In this document: positions 16,179 to 22,965 of the stretch, piece by piece
Numbering within the stretch: the stretch's first letter is position 1
Layout of the letters: each line of letters opens with the position of its first letter
Source: Psychromarinibacter halotolerans
Lineage (GTDB): Bacteria > Pseudomonadota > Alphaproteobacteria > Rhodobacterales > Rhodobacteraceae
Length of the DNA: 64,000 nt
Assembly (NCBI RefSeq): GCF_029168315.1
Contig: NZ_JARGYD010000004.1
Coordinates: 310,001-374,000 of the forward strand
Reading direction: 5' to 3'
Position numbers and translations under genes: made by a program
Notes under the pieces: generated by a model
Told to the model about the DNA's origin: nothing
The model's database searches: none
The model's input: only the letters and a program-made list of their open reading frames with translations

Positions 16179-16642
16179 GGGGCGTTGCCATCGGGACAGT
16201 CCTCGCGGTTCTTGCGGCTGCGGGCTTCTGGTTCGTCCTCGGGCAGGGTACGACCGAGAATGGCTCTGCGGCGCCGGTGAACATCGCCGAAGGCAAGGCG
16301 CTCTACGCCGAGAACTGCGCCTCCTGCCACGGGGACGACCTTGAGGGCCAGCCCGACTGGCGCTCACCCGGCCCTGATGGGCGTCTGCCGGCGCCTCCGC
16401 ATGACGAGACGGGTCATACTTGGCACCACCCGGACAGCGTACTGTTCGACTACACCAAGCTGGGCGGAGGGGCCCTGATGGCGCAACGCGGCATGGAATT
16501 CGACAGTGGCATGCCGGGTTTCGGTGACAGCCTGACGGATCAACAGATCCGGAACATTCTGAGTTACATCAGGTCGACCTGGCCCGAAGACGTGAAACAA
16601 GCCCAGGCAGAACGAACGAAAGCGGACAATGGAGCGAACTGA
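16175..16642 (+). CDS. Monoheme cytochrome c
   Basis: 155-residue class I cytochrome c with an N-terminal anchor or signal (GTVLAVLAAAGFWFVLG) and heme motif CASCHGDDLEG. The axial Met candidate is in FDSGMPGFGDSL, and the C-terminal helix is DQQIRNILSYIRSTWP. It is translationally coupled to the multicopper oxidase (ATGA), which makes it the best candidate direct electron partner of that enzyme. The pairing resembles small cytochromes encoded with copper oxidases in other proteobacteria. Confidence 0.9.
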   Translation: MRGVAIGTVLAVLAAAGFWFVLGQGTTENGSAAPVNIAEGKALYAENCASCHGDDLEGQPDWRSPGPDGRLPAPPHDETGHTWHHPDSVLFDYTKLGGGALMAQRGMEFDSGMPGFGDSLTDQQIRNILSYIRSTWPEDVKQAQAERTKADNGAN

Positions 16643-16643
16643 A

Positions 16644-17375
16644 ATGACGCTGAAGAAACCCATCCTTGTGCTGGCGATGGCAGCCCTTCTGCCGATGCCT
16701 GCGCTCTCGCAGGAGCTTGACGAGGCGCGGGTCAAGGAGCTGGTCCTTGAGGCGATACGCGAGAACCCCGAGATCATCATGGAGGCGGTCGCGCTGCTCG
16801 AACAGCGGCAGGCGGATGCCCAGGCCCAGAACCAGTCAGACGTGCTGCGCAACCAGCGTGACCTGATCGAGCATGATCCGAACGCGCCCGTGCTCGGCAA
16901 CCCGGACGGCGATGTGACCGTGGTGGAGTTCTTCGACTATAATTGCCCCTATTGCCGCCGCGCAAAACCGGAGATTCGGGCCCTTATCGAGGAAGACCCG
17001 AGCATTCGGCTTGTCTACCGCGAATGGCCCATCCTCGGCGACGGATCCGTCTTTGCCGCCAAGGCTGCGCTCGCGGCGCGTGAACAAGGCAAATACGAAG
17101 CATTTCACTGGGCGATGATGGCTATTAACGGCCGCGCAAACGAGGATTCTGTTATGCGTGTCGCAGAGGAGGTTGGGCTGAACCTAGATCAGCTTAGAAG
17201 GGACATGGAGGCTCCGAATGTTATCGAACACATAGAAACATCAATGCAACTGACACAGGCGCTTGGGTTCAATGGGACACCGTCTTTCGTCATAGGCGAC
17301 GCACTTGTGCCCGGCTTCGTCGAAAAAGAGCGTCTTTCCGACTTGGTGGGCGAGGCGCGGGATGCCTTGGAGTAA
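16644..17375 (+). CDS. DsbA-family disulfide oxidoreductase (Com1/ScsC-like)
   Basis: 243-residue exported thiol-disulfide protein. It has a signal peptide (KKPILVLAMAALLPMPALS) and an N-terminal helical segment of about 60 residues, as in ScsC/DsbA-like proteins that oligomerise. The thioredoxin fold has EFFDYNCPYCRRAKPEI (CPYC), and the cis-Pro loop GFNGTPSFVIG follows. I choose ATG 16644, just after the cytochrome stop and with GGAG upstream, over ATG 16629, which overlaps it. It is the second DsbA-like protein in the cluster and may be an alternative partner of the DsbD-like reductase. Last gene of the plus-strand run. Confidence 0.9.
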   Translation: MTLKKPILVLAMAALLPMPALSQELDEARVKELVLEAIRENPEIIMEAVALLEQRQADAQAQNQSDVLRNQRDLIEHDPNAPVLGNPDGDVTVVEFFDYNCPYCRRAKPEIRALIEEDPSIRLVYREWPILGDGSVFAAKAALAAREQGKYEAFHWAMMAINGRANEDSVMRVAEEVGLNLDQLRRDMEAPNVIEHIETSMQLTQALGFNGTPSFVIGDALVPGFVEKERLSDLVGEARDALE

Positions 17376-17384
17376 CGGTATGTA

Positions 17385-17408
17385 CCGCGCCGATGCTGAC
17401 CGGCGCGG
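17385..17408. terminator. Bidirectional hairpin between convergent genes
   Basis: Perfect 8-bp inverted repeat CCGCGCCG/CGGCGCGG around an 8-base loop in the 41-bp gap between the convergent dsbA-like and copZ genes. No clear T-run is present on either side, so efficiency is uncertain. Confidence 0.5.
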
Positions 17409-17416
17409 GCGATGTT

Positions 17417-17617
17417 TCAGGCTGCGATAGGCTGTGCGTCATAGCCGGCGTTCTTGATCGCGGCGCTGAGCTGTTCGGGAGTAAGTGTGCTTTCGACCTT
17501 CACCCTGCGTACACCCAAGTCACAGTTGACCGAGGCAGCGGGGTCGGCCGCCTTGACGGATTTCTCGATCGCAGAAGCGCAGTGGCCACAGCTCATGGCG
17601 GGAACTTTGAATTCCAT
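17417..17617 (-). CDS. copZ: CopZ-like heavy-metal-associated (HMA) copper chaperone
   Basis: 66-residue cytosolic HMA-domain protein with the metal site PAMSCGHCASAIEKS (MxCxxC, Cys at about residues 10 and 13) and the ferredoxin-like beta-alpha-beta layout. It is expected to bind Cu(I) and hand it to CopA. The ATG at 17617 fits the 66-residue family length; an upstream ATG at 17725 lies beyond the promoter. It is driven by a CueR-type promoter at 17649-17679. Its separation from copA by 15 kb, with the same promoter type, implies one copper regulon. Confidence 0.9.
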   Translation of the reverse strand: MEFKVPAMSCGHCASAIEKSVKAADPAASVNCDLGVRRVKVESTLTPEQLSAAIKNAGYDAQPIAA

Positions 17618-17648
17618 GTCGGACCCTTTCCGGTTTGGTTTCGAAGCG

Positions 17649-17679
17649 CAGATGGGGCTTCCAGCAGGGGGAAGGTCAA
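17649..17679 (-). promoter_or_regulatory. CueR/MerR-type promoter of copZ
   Basis: On the minus strand: TTGACC (17679-17674), a 19-bp spacer with the dyad CTTCC...GGAAG (plus-strand halves at 17658-17662 and 17670-17674), and CATCTG as -10 (17654-17649). It has the same geometry as the elements before copA and the Dsb operon. It ends 32 bp from the copZ start. Confidence 0.78.
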
Positions 17680-17720
17680 GGTCCCTGCATGTAGCGAAAA
17701 AATTTTTTTGTGAACCGGCG

Positions 17721-17844
17721 TGCAAAATTGACCCCGTAGTGAGGTAACCGGTGAGGTGCCACTAGTTTCTTAGACACCTACCTGGTTCAGTTCTTGCTGT
17801 CTGATTTCGAAGTCAACGGGCGACAGCAAAGACTGAGACACGAA
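17721..17844 (-). mobile_element. IS3-type transposase C-terminal remnant
   Basis: The minus frame ending at 17770 reads SLLSPVDFEIRQQELNQVGV and stops. This is the characteristic last stretch of IS3-family OrfB transposases (SPVDFE then RQQ). Only about 25 residues survive; the rest of the element is missing. The DNA beyond the stop (to about 17721) includes TTGACCCC and may be the terminal end of the element. It marks past insertion or rearrangement directly after the copper cluster. Confidence 0.6.
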
Positions 17845-17908
17845 GGCGTTTAAGAAACGCGGGGCTATACACAATGCCCGCACTCCCTTTTTCCTTAATC
17901 TCAGAATT

Positions 17909-18793
17909 CTATGAACCGGCTTGTCTCTGTTCACGCAAAATGGTGATGACACCGCTCGCAATAATGATCGCCGCGCCTAGAAAGGTCATCGCGTCCGGGC
18001 TCTCGCGCCAGATGAGCCAGCCAAAGAGTGTGGCCCAGACGAGGGCTGTGTAATCGAGCGGCGCCACCACGACCGCAGGGGCAAGGCGGAAGGCCTGTGT
18101 CATCATCGTCATCCCAGCGGTGCCGAATAAGGCGATCCCGGCAAACAGCCACAGGTCGCGCAGTCTGACAGGAACCCAGACGAACGGCACGATCAGCGCA
18201 CTCAGCAACGCCCCCGCCCCGGTCAGGTAGACAAGCAGGGTCCACACGCTTTCGCGGGCTTCTACCCAACGAGCGCTCAGCATCAACAGGGCATAAACGA
18301 GCGCCGTCGCGACAGGGAGCAGAGAGATCAACTGAAACGTTGTCCCGCCGGGGCGGATGATCACGAGAACGCCCAAGAACCCCGCCAGTACGGCCAGCCA
18401 GCGTCTCCAACCGACCTCCTCCCCCAGGAAAAGGGCCGAGATCAGGGTGATGAAAAACGGCGCGACGAAGATCAACGCGGTGGCCTCGGCCAACCCGAGA
18501 TAGATGAAACTCGTGAAGAACATCATTGTCGCAACGACCCAGAGCGCGCCGCGCATCAGATGCGCAACGGGCCGGTGCGAACGCAGGGCCGACCGGCCGC
18601 CCATGACCAACGCGATGACTATGGTGATCGGCAGGGCGATCGCGTTGCGCAGAAACAGGATCTGCAGTGGCGAATAGCCGGAGGTTAACGTCTTCGCAAT
18701 CGCGTCATTGGCGCTCAGACAGGCCACCCCCACACACATCAGCAGGATGCCTTGCGTGTAGGCCCCCTGCGCGCTGAACGTCATCTTGGCCAT
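17909..18793 (-). CDS. EamA/DMT-family transporter
   Basis: 294-residue drug/metabolite transporter-type membrane protein with ten predicted helices arranged as two EamA repeats (ALFLGEEVGWRRWLAVLAGF at the end of repeat 1; GWLIWRESPDAMTFLGAAII at the end of repeat 2). Such proteins usually export amino acids or metabolites. The start at 18793 is supported by GGGAGG six bases upstream; an ATG at 18799 would leave no spacing. It is divergent from an Lrp/AsnC regulator, which probably controls it in response to an amino acid. Confidence 0.87.
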   Translation of the reverse strand: MAKMTFSAQGAYTQGILLMCVGVACLSANDAIAKTLTSGYSPLQILFLRNAIALPITIVIALVMGGRSALRSHRPVAHLMRGALWVVATMMFFTSFIYLGLAEATALIFVAPFFITLISALFLGEEVGWRRWLAVLAGFLGVLVIIRPGGTTFQLISLLPVATALVYALLMLSARWVEARESVWTLLVYLTGAGALLSALIVPFVWVPVRLRDLWLFAGIALFGTAGMTMMTQAFRLAPAVVVAPLDYTALVWATLFGWLIWRESPDAMTFLGAAIIIASGVITILREQRQAGS

Positions 18794-18895
18794 TGTCATC
18801 CTCCCTGACAGTGCCTGTCCTCGCGAAACCCGCCCTTCGTGGGTTTTGTACTGGCTATCAGCACCGCCCCTGACTGTCTCCGACGGAAACTCTAT

Positions 18896-18928
18896 GCAAG
18901 AAATCGGAAATTCTTTTTGTTTTCTTGC
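18896..18928. promoter_or_regulatory. Candidate Lrp/AsnC operator in divergent promoter region
   Basis: An 8-bp inverted repeat GCAAGAAA (18896-18903) / TTTCTTGC (18921-18928) in the AT-rich 195-bp region between the EamA transporter and the Lrp-type regulator. A wider TATGCA (18894-18899)...TGCATA pair surrounds it. AsnC-family proteins bind such imperfect palindromes and autoregulate. Confidence 0.4.
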
Positions 18929-18988
18929 TAAGAATCGCCGGAGTTCCTGCATAAGGCAGCCACGGGGCGGCAGTAAAAGGAATGCGAT

Positions 18989-19450
18989 ATGCACCAGATT
19001 GACGAGGTTGACCGGCGTATCTTGCGAGTCATGCAGGCTGACGGAACGCTTTCGGTCACGGAGATCGCTGACCGGATTGGCCTTTCTCAATCGCCGTGTT
19101 CGCGACGTGTTTCCCGGCTCACCGAAAGTGGCATCATTCTTGGCAAGACGGTTGTACTGGACCGGAAGAAGCTTGGCTTCAACGCGATCATCCTGGTGCG
19201 GATCAAGCTGACGTCGCACGGTCGCAAGTCGTTTGAGAAATTTCAGCAGGCCGTGTTGCGAATTCCCGAGGTCCAGGTCGTTCAACTCATGCTCGGGGAC
19301 TACGATTTTAACGTCCGCGTTGTGGTGCGCGATATGGATCATTTCCACGCCCTTCTGCGCGACCAGCTGGTCCTGCTTCCGGGGGTCGAAGAACTCCAGA
19401 GCTCAGTGTTGCTGGACGAGCTGAAATACACGACACAGCTGCCGCTATAG
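18989..19450 (+). CDS. Lrp/AsnC-family transcriptional regulator
   Basis: 153-residue regulator. The N-terminal winged helix-turn-helix is typical (DEVDRRILRVMQADGTLSVTEIADRIGLSQSPCSRRVSRL). A C-terminal RAM/AsnC ligand domain follows (VQVVQLMLGDYDFNVRVVVRDMDHFHALL). Family members form octamers and respond to amino acids. It is divergent from the EamA transporter at 17909-18793 and probably its regulator. AAAAGGAATGCG precedes the ATG. Confidence 0.92.
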   Translation: MHQIDEVDRRILRVMQADGTLSVTEIADRIGLSQSPCSRRVSRLTESGIILGKTVVLDRKKLGFNAIILVRIKLTSHGRKSFEKFQQAVLRIPEVQVVQLMLGDYDFNVRVVVRDMDHFHALLRDQLVLLPGVEELQSSVLLDELKYTTQLPL

Positions 19451-19680
19451 AGCAAAGTCGAGCATAGTTTCCTCGAAAAGCTAAATATCGTAGTGAACGC
19501 TACAGCGGCTTCGTACTGCTACATTTCAACGTCAGCGATGATTAATTAGGTCGAGACCGCGCCCTTGAAGGGAGCTTCCGCCTTCCATCCCGCAGCAGCC
19601 GTGGTCGCTCCCGGCCCATAGCCGACATTCCAAGCCGGCCAAACGATTGACCGCTTCTTGCTCGCCTGGCCCACTTCCAT

Positions 19681-20559
19681 TTAACGCAGATCGCGCAGCG
19701 TTTTCAGCAGCTCCCGGTGGCGGGGCAAATCCAGGCCCGGCAAGGCCCAGGCGCTGATCGCCTCGGGGGCCCTGACGCCTGCCCCGAGCGGGGCGACAAG
19801 GGTCCCGGCCTCGAGGTGCCTGGCCACCAGCGCCCGCCGCGCAATCAGGACACCCGCGCCGTTCAGCGCCTCCTCGACAGCGACCGCGTAGAGAGAAAAG
19901 ACCGGTCCGCGAGGGGCGAAGGCCTGCCCGGACAGCGCCGAGGCCGCCCACGTTGTCCAGTCGTCGGCCCATATGGCGTCTGTCAGGCAGGTCATCGTCC
20001 GCAGATCATCGGGCGTCCGGATCATCGGGGCCAGGTCGGGGGCGCATACCGGAAGGATCTCGTCGTCGGTGATGCGTCCGCCCATGTCACGACGATCATC
20101 GACGTAGAACAGGGAAATGTCGAAGGGGACGCGCTTCAGGTTCGGTGGCGTTTCGACGGCGGTGACGGAGAGCTCGACACCCGGCATCGCCGTCCGCAGG
20201 GCAGGGAGGCGTGGCGCCAGCCACAGCTGCGCGAGCGCCGGCAGGGTGGCAATGTGAATGCGCTTCGGCGCCGCGTCCTGTCGCAGCGCCTGGACGGCCT
20301 CCCCCAGTCGGTCGAACGCCTCGACGAACCCCGGCAGCGCGCGTGCCCCGATCTCGGTCAGCGTCACGCCCTGGGCGTTCCGCTTGAAGAGCGGAGCCCC
20401 GACCTCGCTCTCGAGTTTCTTGATCTGCGCCGCCACGGCGCCGGGTGTGACCCGCAGCTCCTCGGCGGCGAGGGCGAAGCCGCCGAGCCGGGCGGAAGCC
20501 TCGAACGCCCTCAGGGCATTGAGCGAAGGCAGGCGGGGAAACGGCGGCGCGACGGACAT
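19681..20559 (-). CDS. LysR-family (GcvA-like) transcriptional regulator
   Basis: 292-residue LysR-type regulator. It has the N-terminal helix-turn-helix (LPSLNALRAFEASARLGGFALAAEELRVTPGAVAAQIKKLE), then a periplasmic-binding-protein-like effector domain. The opening 'PPFPRLPSLNALRAFEA' is the style of the GcvA subgroup. It is divergent from the SHMT-like gene with a 98-bp AT-rich intergenic region, so it probably activates that gene in response to a glycine- or serine-related compound. Stop TAA/ATT region at 19681 lies close to a 230-bp non-coding stretch. Confidence 0.9.
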   Translation of the reverse strand: MSVAPPFPRLPSLNALRAFEASARLGGFALAAEELRVTPGAVAAQIKKLESEVGAPLFKRNAQGVTLTEIGARALPGFVEAFDRLGEAVQALRQDAAPKRIHIATLPALAQLWLAPRLPALRTAMPGVELSVTAVETPPNLKRVPFDISLFYVDDRRDMGGRITDDEILPVCAPDLAPMIRTPDDLRTMTCLTDAIWADDWTTWAASALSGQAFAPRGPVFSLYAVAVEEALNGAGVLIARRALVARHLEAGTLVAPLGAGVRAPEAISAWALPGLDLPRHRELLKTLRDLR

Positions 20560-20657
20560 ATCAGCCTCATTTTTTCTAAGCCTATTATTCCTGAAATCTG
20601 CGTTGCCGGAAAGCCGGGATCTGCCGAGGATGCCGTCACCCGGATTGGAGACCTCAG

Positions 20658-21980
20658 ATGACCATTCAAGACCTTCGCCCCTGGCTGCCCGACACCGTTA
20701 CCACCCGCATTGCCGAGATCACTGCCGAGACCGGGCGCGCGCCGTCGGATCGGCTCGAAGCGCGTGTCGCTGAGCTCGCCGAACGCAACCGCGCCATCCA
20801 CGAGCGCGAGTGCTTCAACCTCAATCCTGCGACCAACGTCATGAACCCCCGGGCCGAGGCGATCCTCGCCAGCGGGCTCGGATCGCGTCCGTCGCTCGGC
20901 TACCCCGGCGACAAGTACGAGATGGGGCTGGAGGCGATCGAGGAAATCGAGGTGATCGCCGCACAACTCGCGGCCGAGATCTTCCATGCCAAGCACGCCG
21001 AGATCCGCGTGGCCTCCGGCGCGCTCGCGAACCTCTACGCCTTCATGGCCACCTGCGCGCCGGGCGATGCGATCATCGCGCCGCCGGCCAGCATCGGCGG
21101 GCACGTGACGCATCATGGCGCCGGATGCGCCGGCCTCTATCACCTCAAGACGCATGCCGCGCCGGTGAATGCCGACGGTTACACCGTCGACCTCGACCGG
21201 CTGCGCGACCTTGCCCTCGAGGTGCGTCCGAAGCTCATCACCATCGGGATGAGTCTGAACCTCTTCCCGCATCCGATCCGCGAGATCCGCGCCATCGCGG
21301 ACGAGGTCGGCGCAAAGGTCCTGTTTGACGCCGCCCACCAATGCGGCATGATCGCGGGCGGCATCTTCGCAAACCCGCTGGCCGAAGGCGCCCACCTGAT
21401 GACCATGAGCACCTACAAGAGCCTCGGCGGTCCGGCAGGCGGCCTCATCGTGACCAACGACGATGACCTGGCGCAGCGGCTCGAGCAGATCGCCTTCCCC
21501 GGGCTGACCGCGAACTTCGACGTCGCGAAATCGGCGGCGCTCGCGATCGGGCTCCTGGACTGGCGGGAACATGGTGTCGCCTACGCCGAGGCGATGGTCT
21601 CGACCTCCAGTGCATTGGCCGAGGCCCTCGCGGCCGAGGGCATGCCGGTCTTCGCAACCTCGCAAGGCTACACCGGCTCGCACCAGTTTGCCCTGGAGGC
21701 CGCGGCCTTCGGGGGCGGGCAAGCCGCGTCGAAACACCTGCGCAAGGCCAACCTTCTCGCCTGTGGCATCGGCCTGCCGATCGCGAACGTGGACGAAGAC
21801 CTCAACGGCCTGCGCCTCGGCACGCCGGAGCTCTGTCGCTGGGGCATGACGGACCAGGACATGGCGCAGCTGGCAAACTTCATCGCCCGGGCCCTGCGAT
21901 CATCGCAGTCCGAAACGCTGGCACCGGATGTCGCCGCGTGGCGCGGGGGGTTTGACCGGCTCCACTTCATCCGAGGGTAA
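20658..21980 (+). CDS. Serine hydroxymethyltransferase-like PLP enzyme
   Basis: 440-residue fold-type I PLP enzyme of the SHMT family. The conserved elements are LNPATNVMNPRAEAILASGLGSRPSLGYPGDKYEMG, the cofactor region VLFDAAHQCGMIAGG, and the Schiff-base lysine Lys254 in TMSTYKSLGGPAGG. Canonical GlyA has a T-T-HKTLRGPRGG motif; the changes here (MSTYKSLGG, and GSRPSLGY in place of the GlyA NKYAEGYP) indicate a paralogue. Possibilities are an alpha-methylserine hydroxymethyltransferase/aldolase or a beta-hydroxy-amino-acid aldolase. It is divergently arranged with a LysR regulator, consistent with a catabolic role rather than housekeeping one-carbon supply. Confidence 0.85.
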   Translation: MTIQDLRPWLPDTVTTRIAEITAETGRAPSDRLEARVAELAERNRAIHERECFNLNPATNVMNPRAEAILASGLGSRPSLGYPGDKYEMGLEAIEEIEVIAAQLAAEIFHAKHAEIRVASGALANLYAFMATCAPGDAIIAPPASIGGHVTHHGAGCAGLYHLKTHAAPVNADGYTVDLDRLRDLALEVRPKLITIGMSLNLFPHPIREIRAIADEVGAKVLFDAAHQCGMIAGGIFANPLAEGAHLMTMSTYKSLGGPAGGLIVTNDDDLAQRLEQIAFPGLTANFDVAKSAALAIGLLDWREHGVAYAEAMVSTSSALAEALAAEGMPVFATSQGYTGSHQFALEAAAFGGGQAASKHLRKANLLACGIGLPIANVDEDLNGLRLGTPELCRWGMTDQDMAQLANFIARALRSSQSETLAPDVAAWRGGFDRLHFIRG

Positions 21981-21988
21981 GGAGCTGA

Positions 21989-22006
21989 TCCGGGGGAAAC
22001 CCCGGA
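21989..22006 (+). terminator. GNRA-loop hairpin after the SHMT-like gene
   Basis: Perfect 7-bp stem TCCGGGG/CCCCGGA closed by a GAAA tetraloop, starting 8 bp after the stop codon. No T-run follows. It probably marks the 3' end of the SHMT-like transcript. Confidence 0.5.
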
Positions 22007-22313
22007 CGGAAGGCGTAGGCGAGGACTTTGTCGGGGTGACCTCGCCTGCTGATGCCCCGCCGAGGAGGCGCAGACCGGACTTTCGTTGTGCAAGCGGCGA
22101 AGGTCCGGTGTCCGCCCTTTTACGAATGGCGATTAAGCGTTGCCTAGAGTTTGAGCCTCAGAACTGAAGACGTCGCTGGACTTCGTTGCCCACCAGAGCG
22201 GTACTGTCGGTGAAGTTAGCGACACACGTATTTCACCGCTCTCCGCCCGGCCTTCCGGGCTCTGCTCGGTAGCAGGGGCAAGCGTGCTCCTGCTCCGAGC
22301 ACAGGAGAGCCAG
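22007..22313. other. Intergenic DNA before the recombinase cassette
   Basis: The 333-bp gap from 21981 begins with the GAAA hairpin at 21989-22006; this entry covers the rest. I see no credible gene in it. The stretch 22200-22300 has short inverted repeats (for example GGTGAA...TTCACC) and probably contains the promoter of the DUF3489 gene. It may also include the left boundary of the inserted cassette, but no att site can be recognised by eye. Confidence 0.4.
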
Positions 22314-22565
22314 ATGACCGAGACAATACAAGCGACCAAGCCCAAATCCCGCGGGACCAAGAAGGCGCAGCTGATCCGCCTGCTGAAGGCGAAGGCGGGG
22401 GCAGATATTGCGAGCATCAGCAAGCGGCTGGGCTGGCAGCCGCATACGACCCGGGCGGCCCTCTCTGGCCTGCGCAAGGCTGGCTATGTCCTGAGTATGG
22501 ATCGCTCCGAAGGAAAGCCGCCGCGCTACCGTATTACCGCCGAGCCGGAGGCGGCCAATGGGTAA
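22314..22565 (+). CDS. DUF3489 domain protein
   Basis: 83-residue small basic protein with a winged-helix-like DUF3489 domain (KKAQLIRLLKAKAGADIASISKRLGWQPHTTRAALSGLRKAGY, about residues 17-59). It probably binds DNA. ATG 22314 has GGAGAG upstream; an in-frame ATG at 22284 does not. It overlaps the DUF2924 gene by 8 bp. The DUF3489-DUF2924-recombinase order recurs as a mobile cassette in alphaproteobacteria, so it is likely an accessory or regulator of recombination. Confidence 0.87.
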   Translation: MTETIQATKPKSRGTKKAQLIRLLKAKAGADIASISKRLGWQPHTTRAALSGLRKAGYVLSMDRSEGKPPRYRITAEPEAANG

Positions 22566-22965
22566 GCCGGACCCGGAACGCCAACGGGCCGTCAGAGGAT
22601 GGAAGGAGGCCTTTGGGTATCCTCCGCCAGCCTATCTGTCGGTGGATTTCATGCATCGCGCTATGGCGCACGAGGAACAGTGCCGGCGACACGGTAGGTT
22701 GCCGAACAAGCTTCGGCGCGAGTTGCGCAGCATAGCGGCGGGCCAGAGCGTCTCAAGAGCTGTTGGCAGACAGGTCCGTACAGGTGCTCATCTCGTTCGG
22801 GAGTGGAACGGGAGAACCTACCAGGTGGAGGTGGTCGAGGACGGCTACCGGTTGGACGGCAAAACCTGGCCCTCACTTTCGGCGGTGGCAAGGCATATCA
22901 CCGGGACCGCATGGTCAGGACCGCGGTTCTTTGGGTTGAAGGGCAGGGGAGGCGCAAAGCAGTGA
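22558..22965 (+). CDS. DUF2924 domain protein
   Basis: 135-residue protein with the DUF2924 pattern: GWKEAFGYPPPAYLSVDFMHRAMAHEEQ, a linker, then RTGAHLVREWNGRTYQVEVVEDGYRLDGKTWPSLSAVARHITGTAWSGPRFFGL. The second half resembles small DNA- or protein-binding beta domains found fused to recombination proteins. It overlaps both neighbours (8 bp with DUF3489, 4 bp with the recombinase), so the three are co-translated. Exact function unknown. Confidence 0.88.
   Translation: MGKPDPERQRAVRGWKEAFGYPPPAYLSVDFMHRAMAHEEQCRRHGRLPNKLRRELRSIAAGQSVSRAVGRQVRTGAHLVREWNGRTYQVEVVEDGYRLDGKTWPSLSAVARHITGTAWSGPRFFGLKGRGGAKQ

Noticed and set aside
20560..20657. Glycine riboswitch before the SHMT-like gene
   Set aside because: The intergenic region is only 98 bp, and I see no tandem-aptamer features. 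LysR control explains the arrangement.
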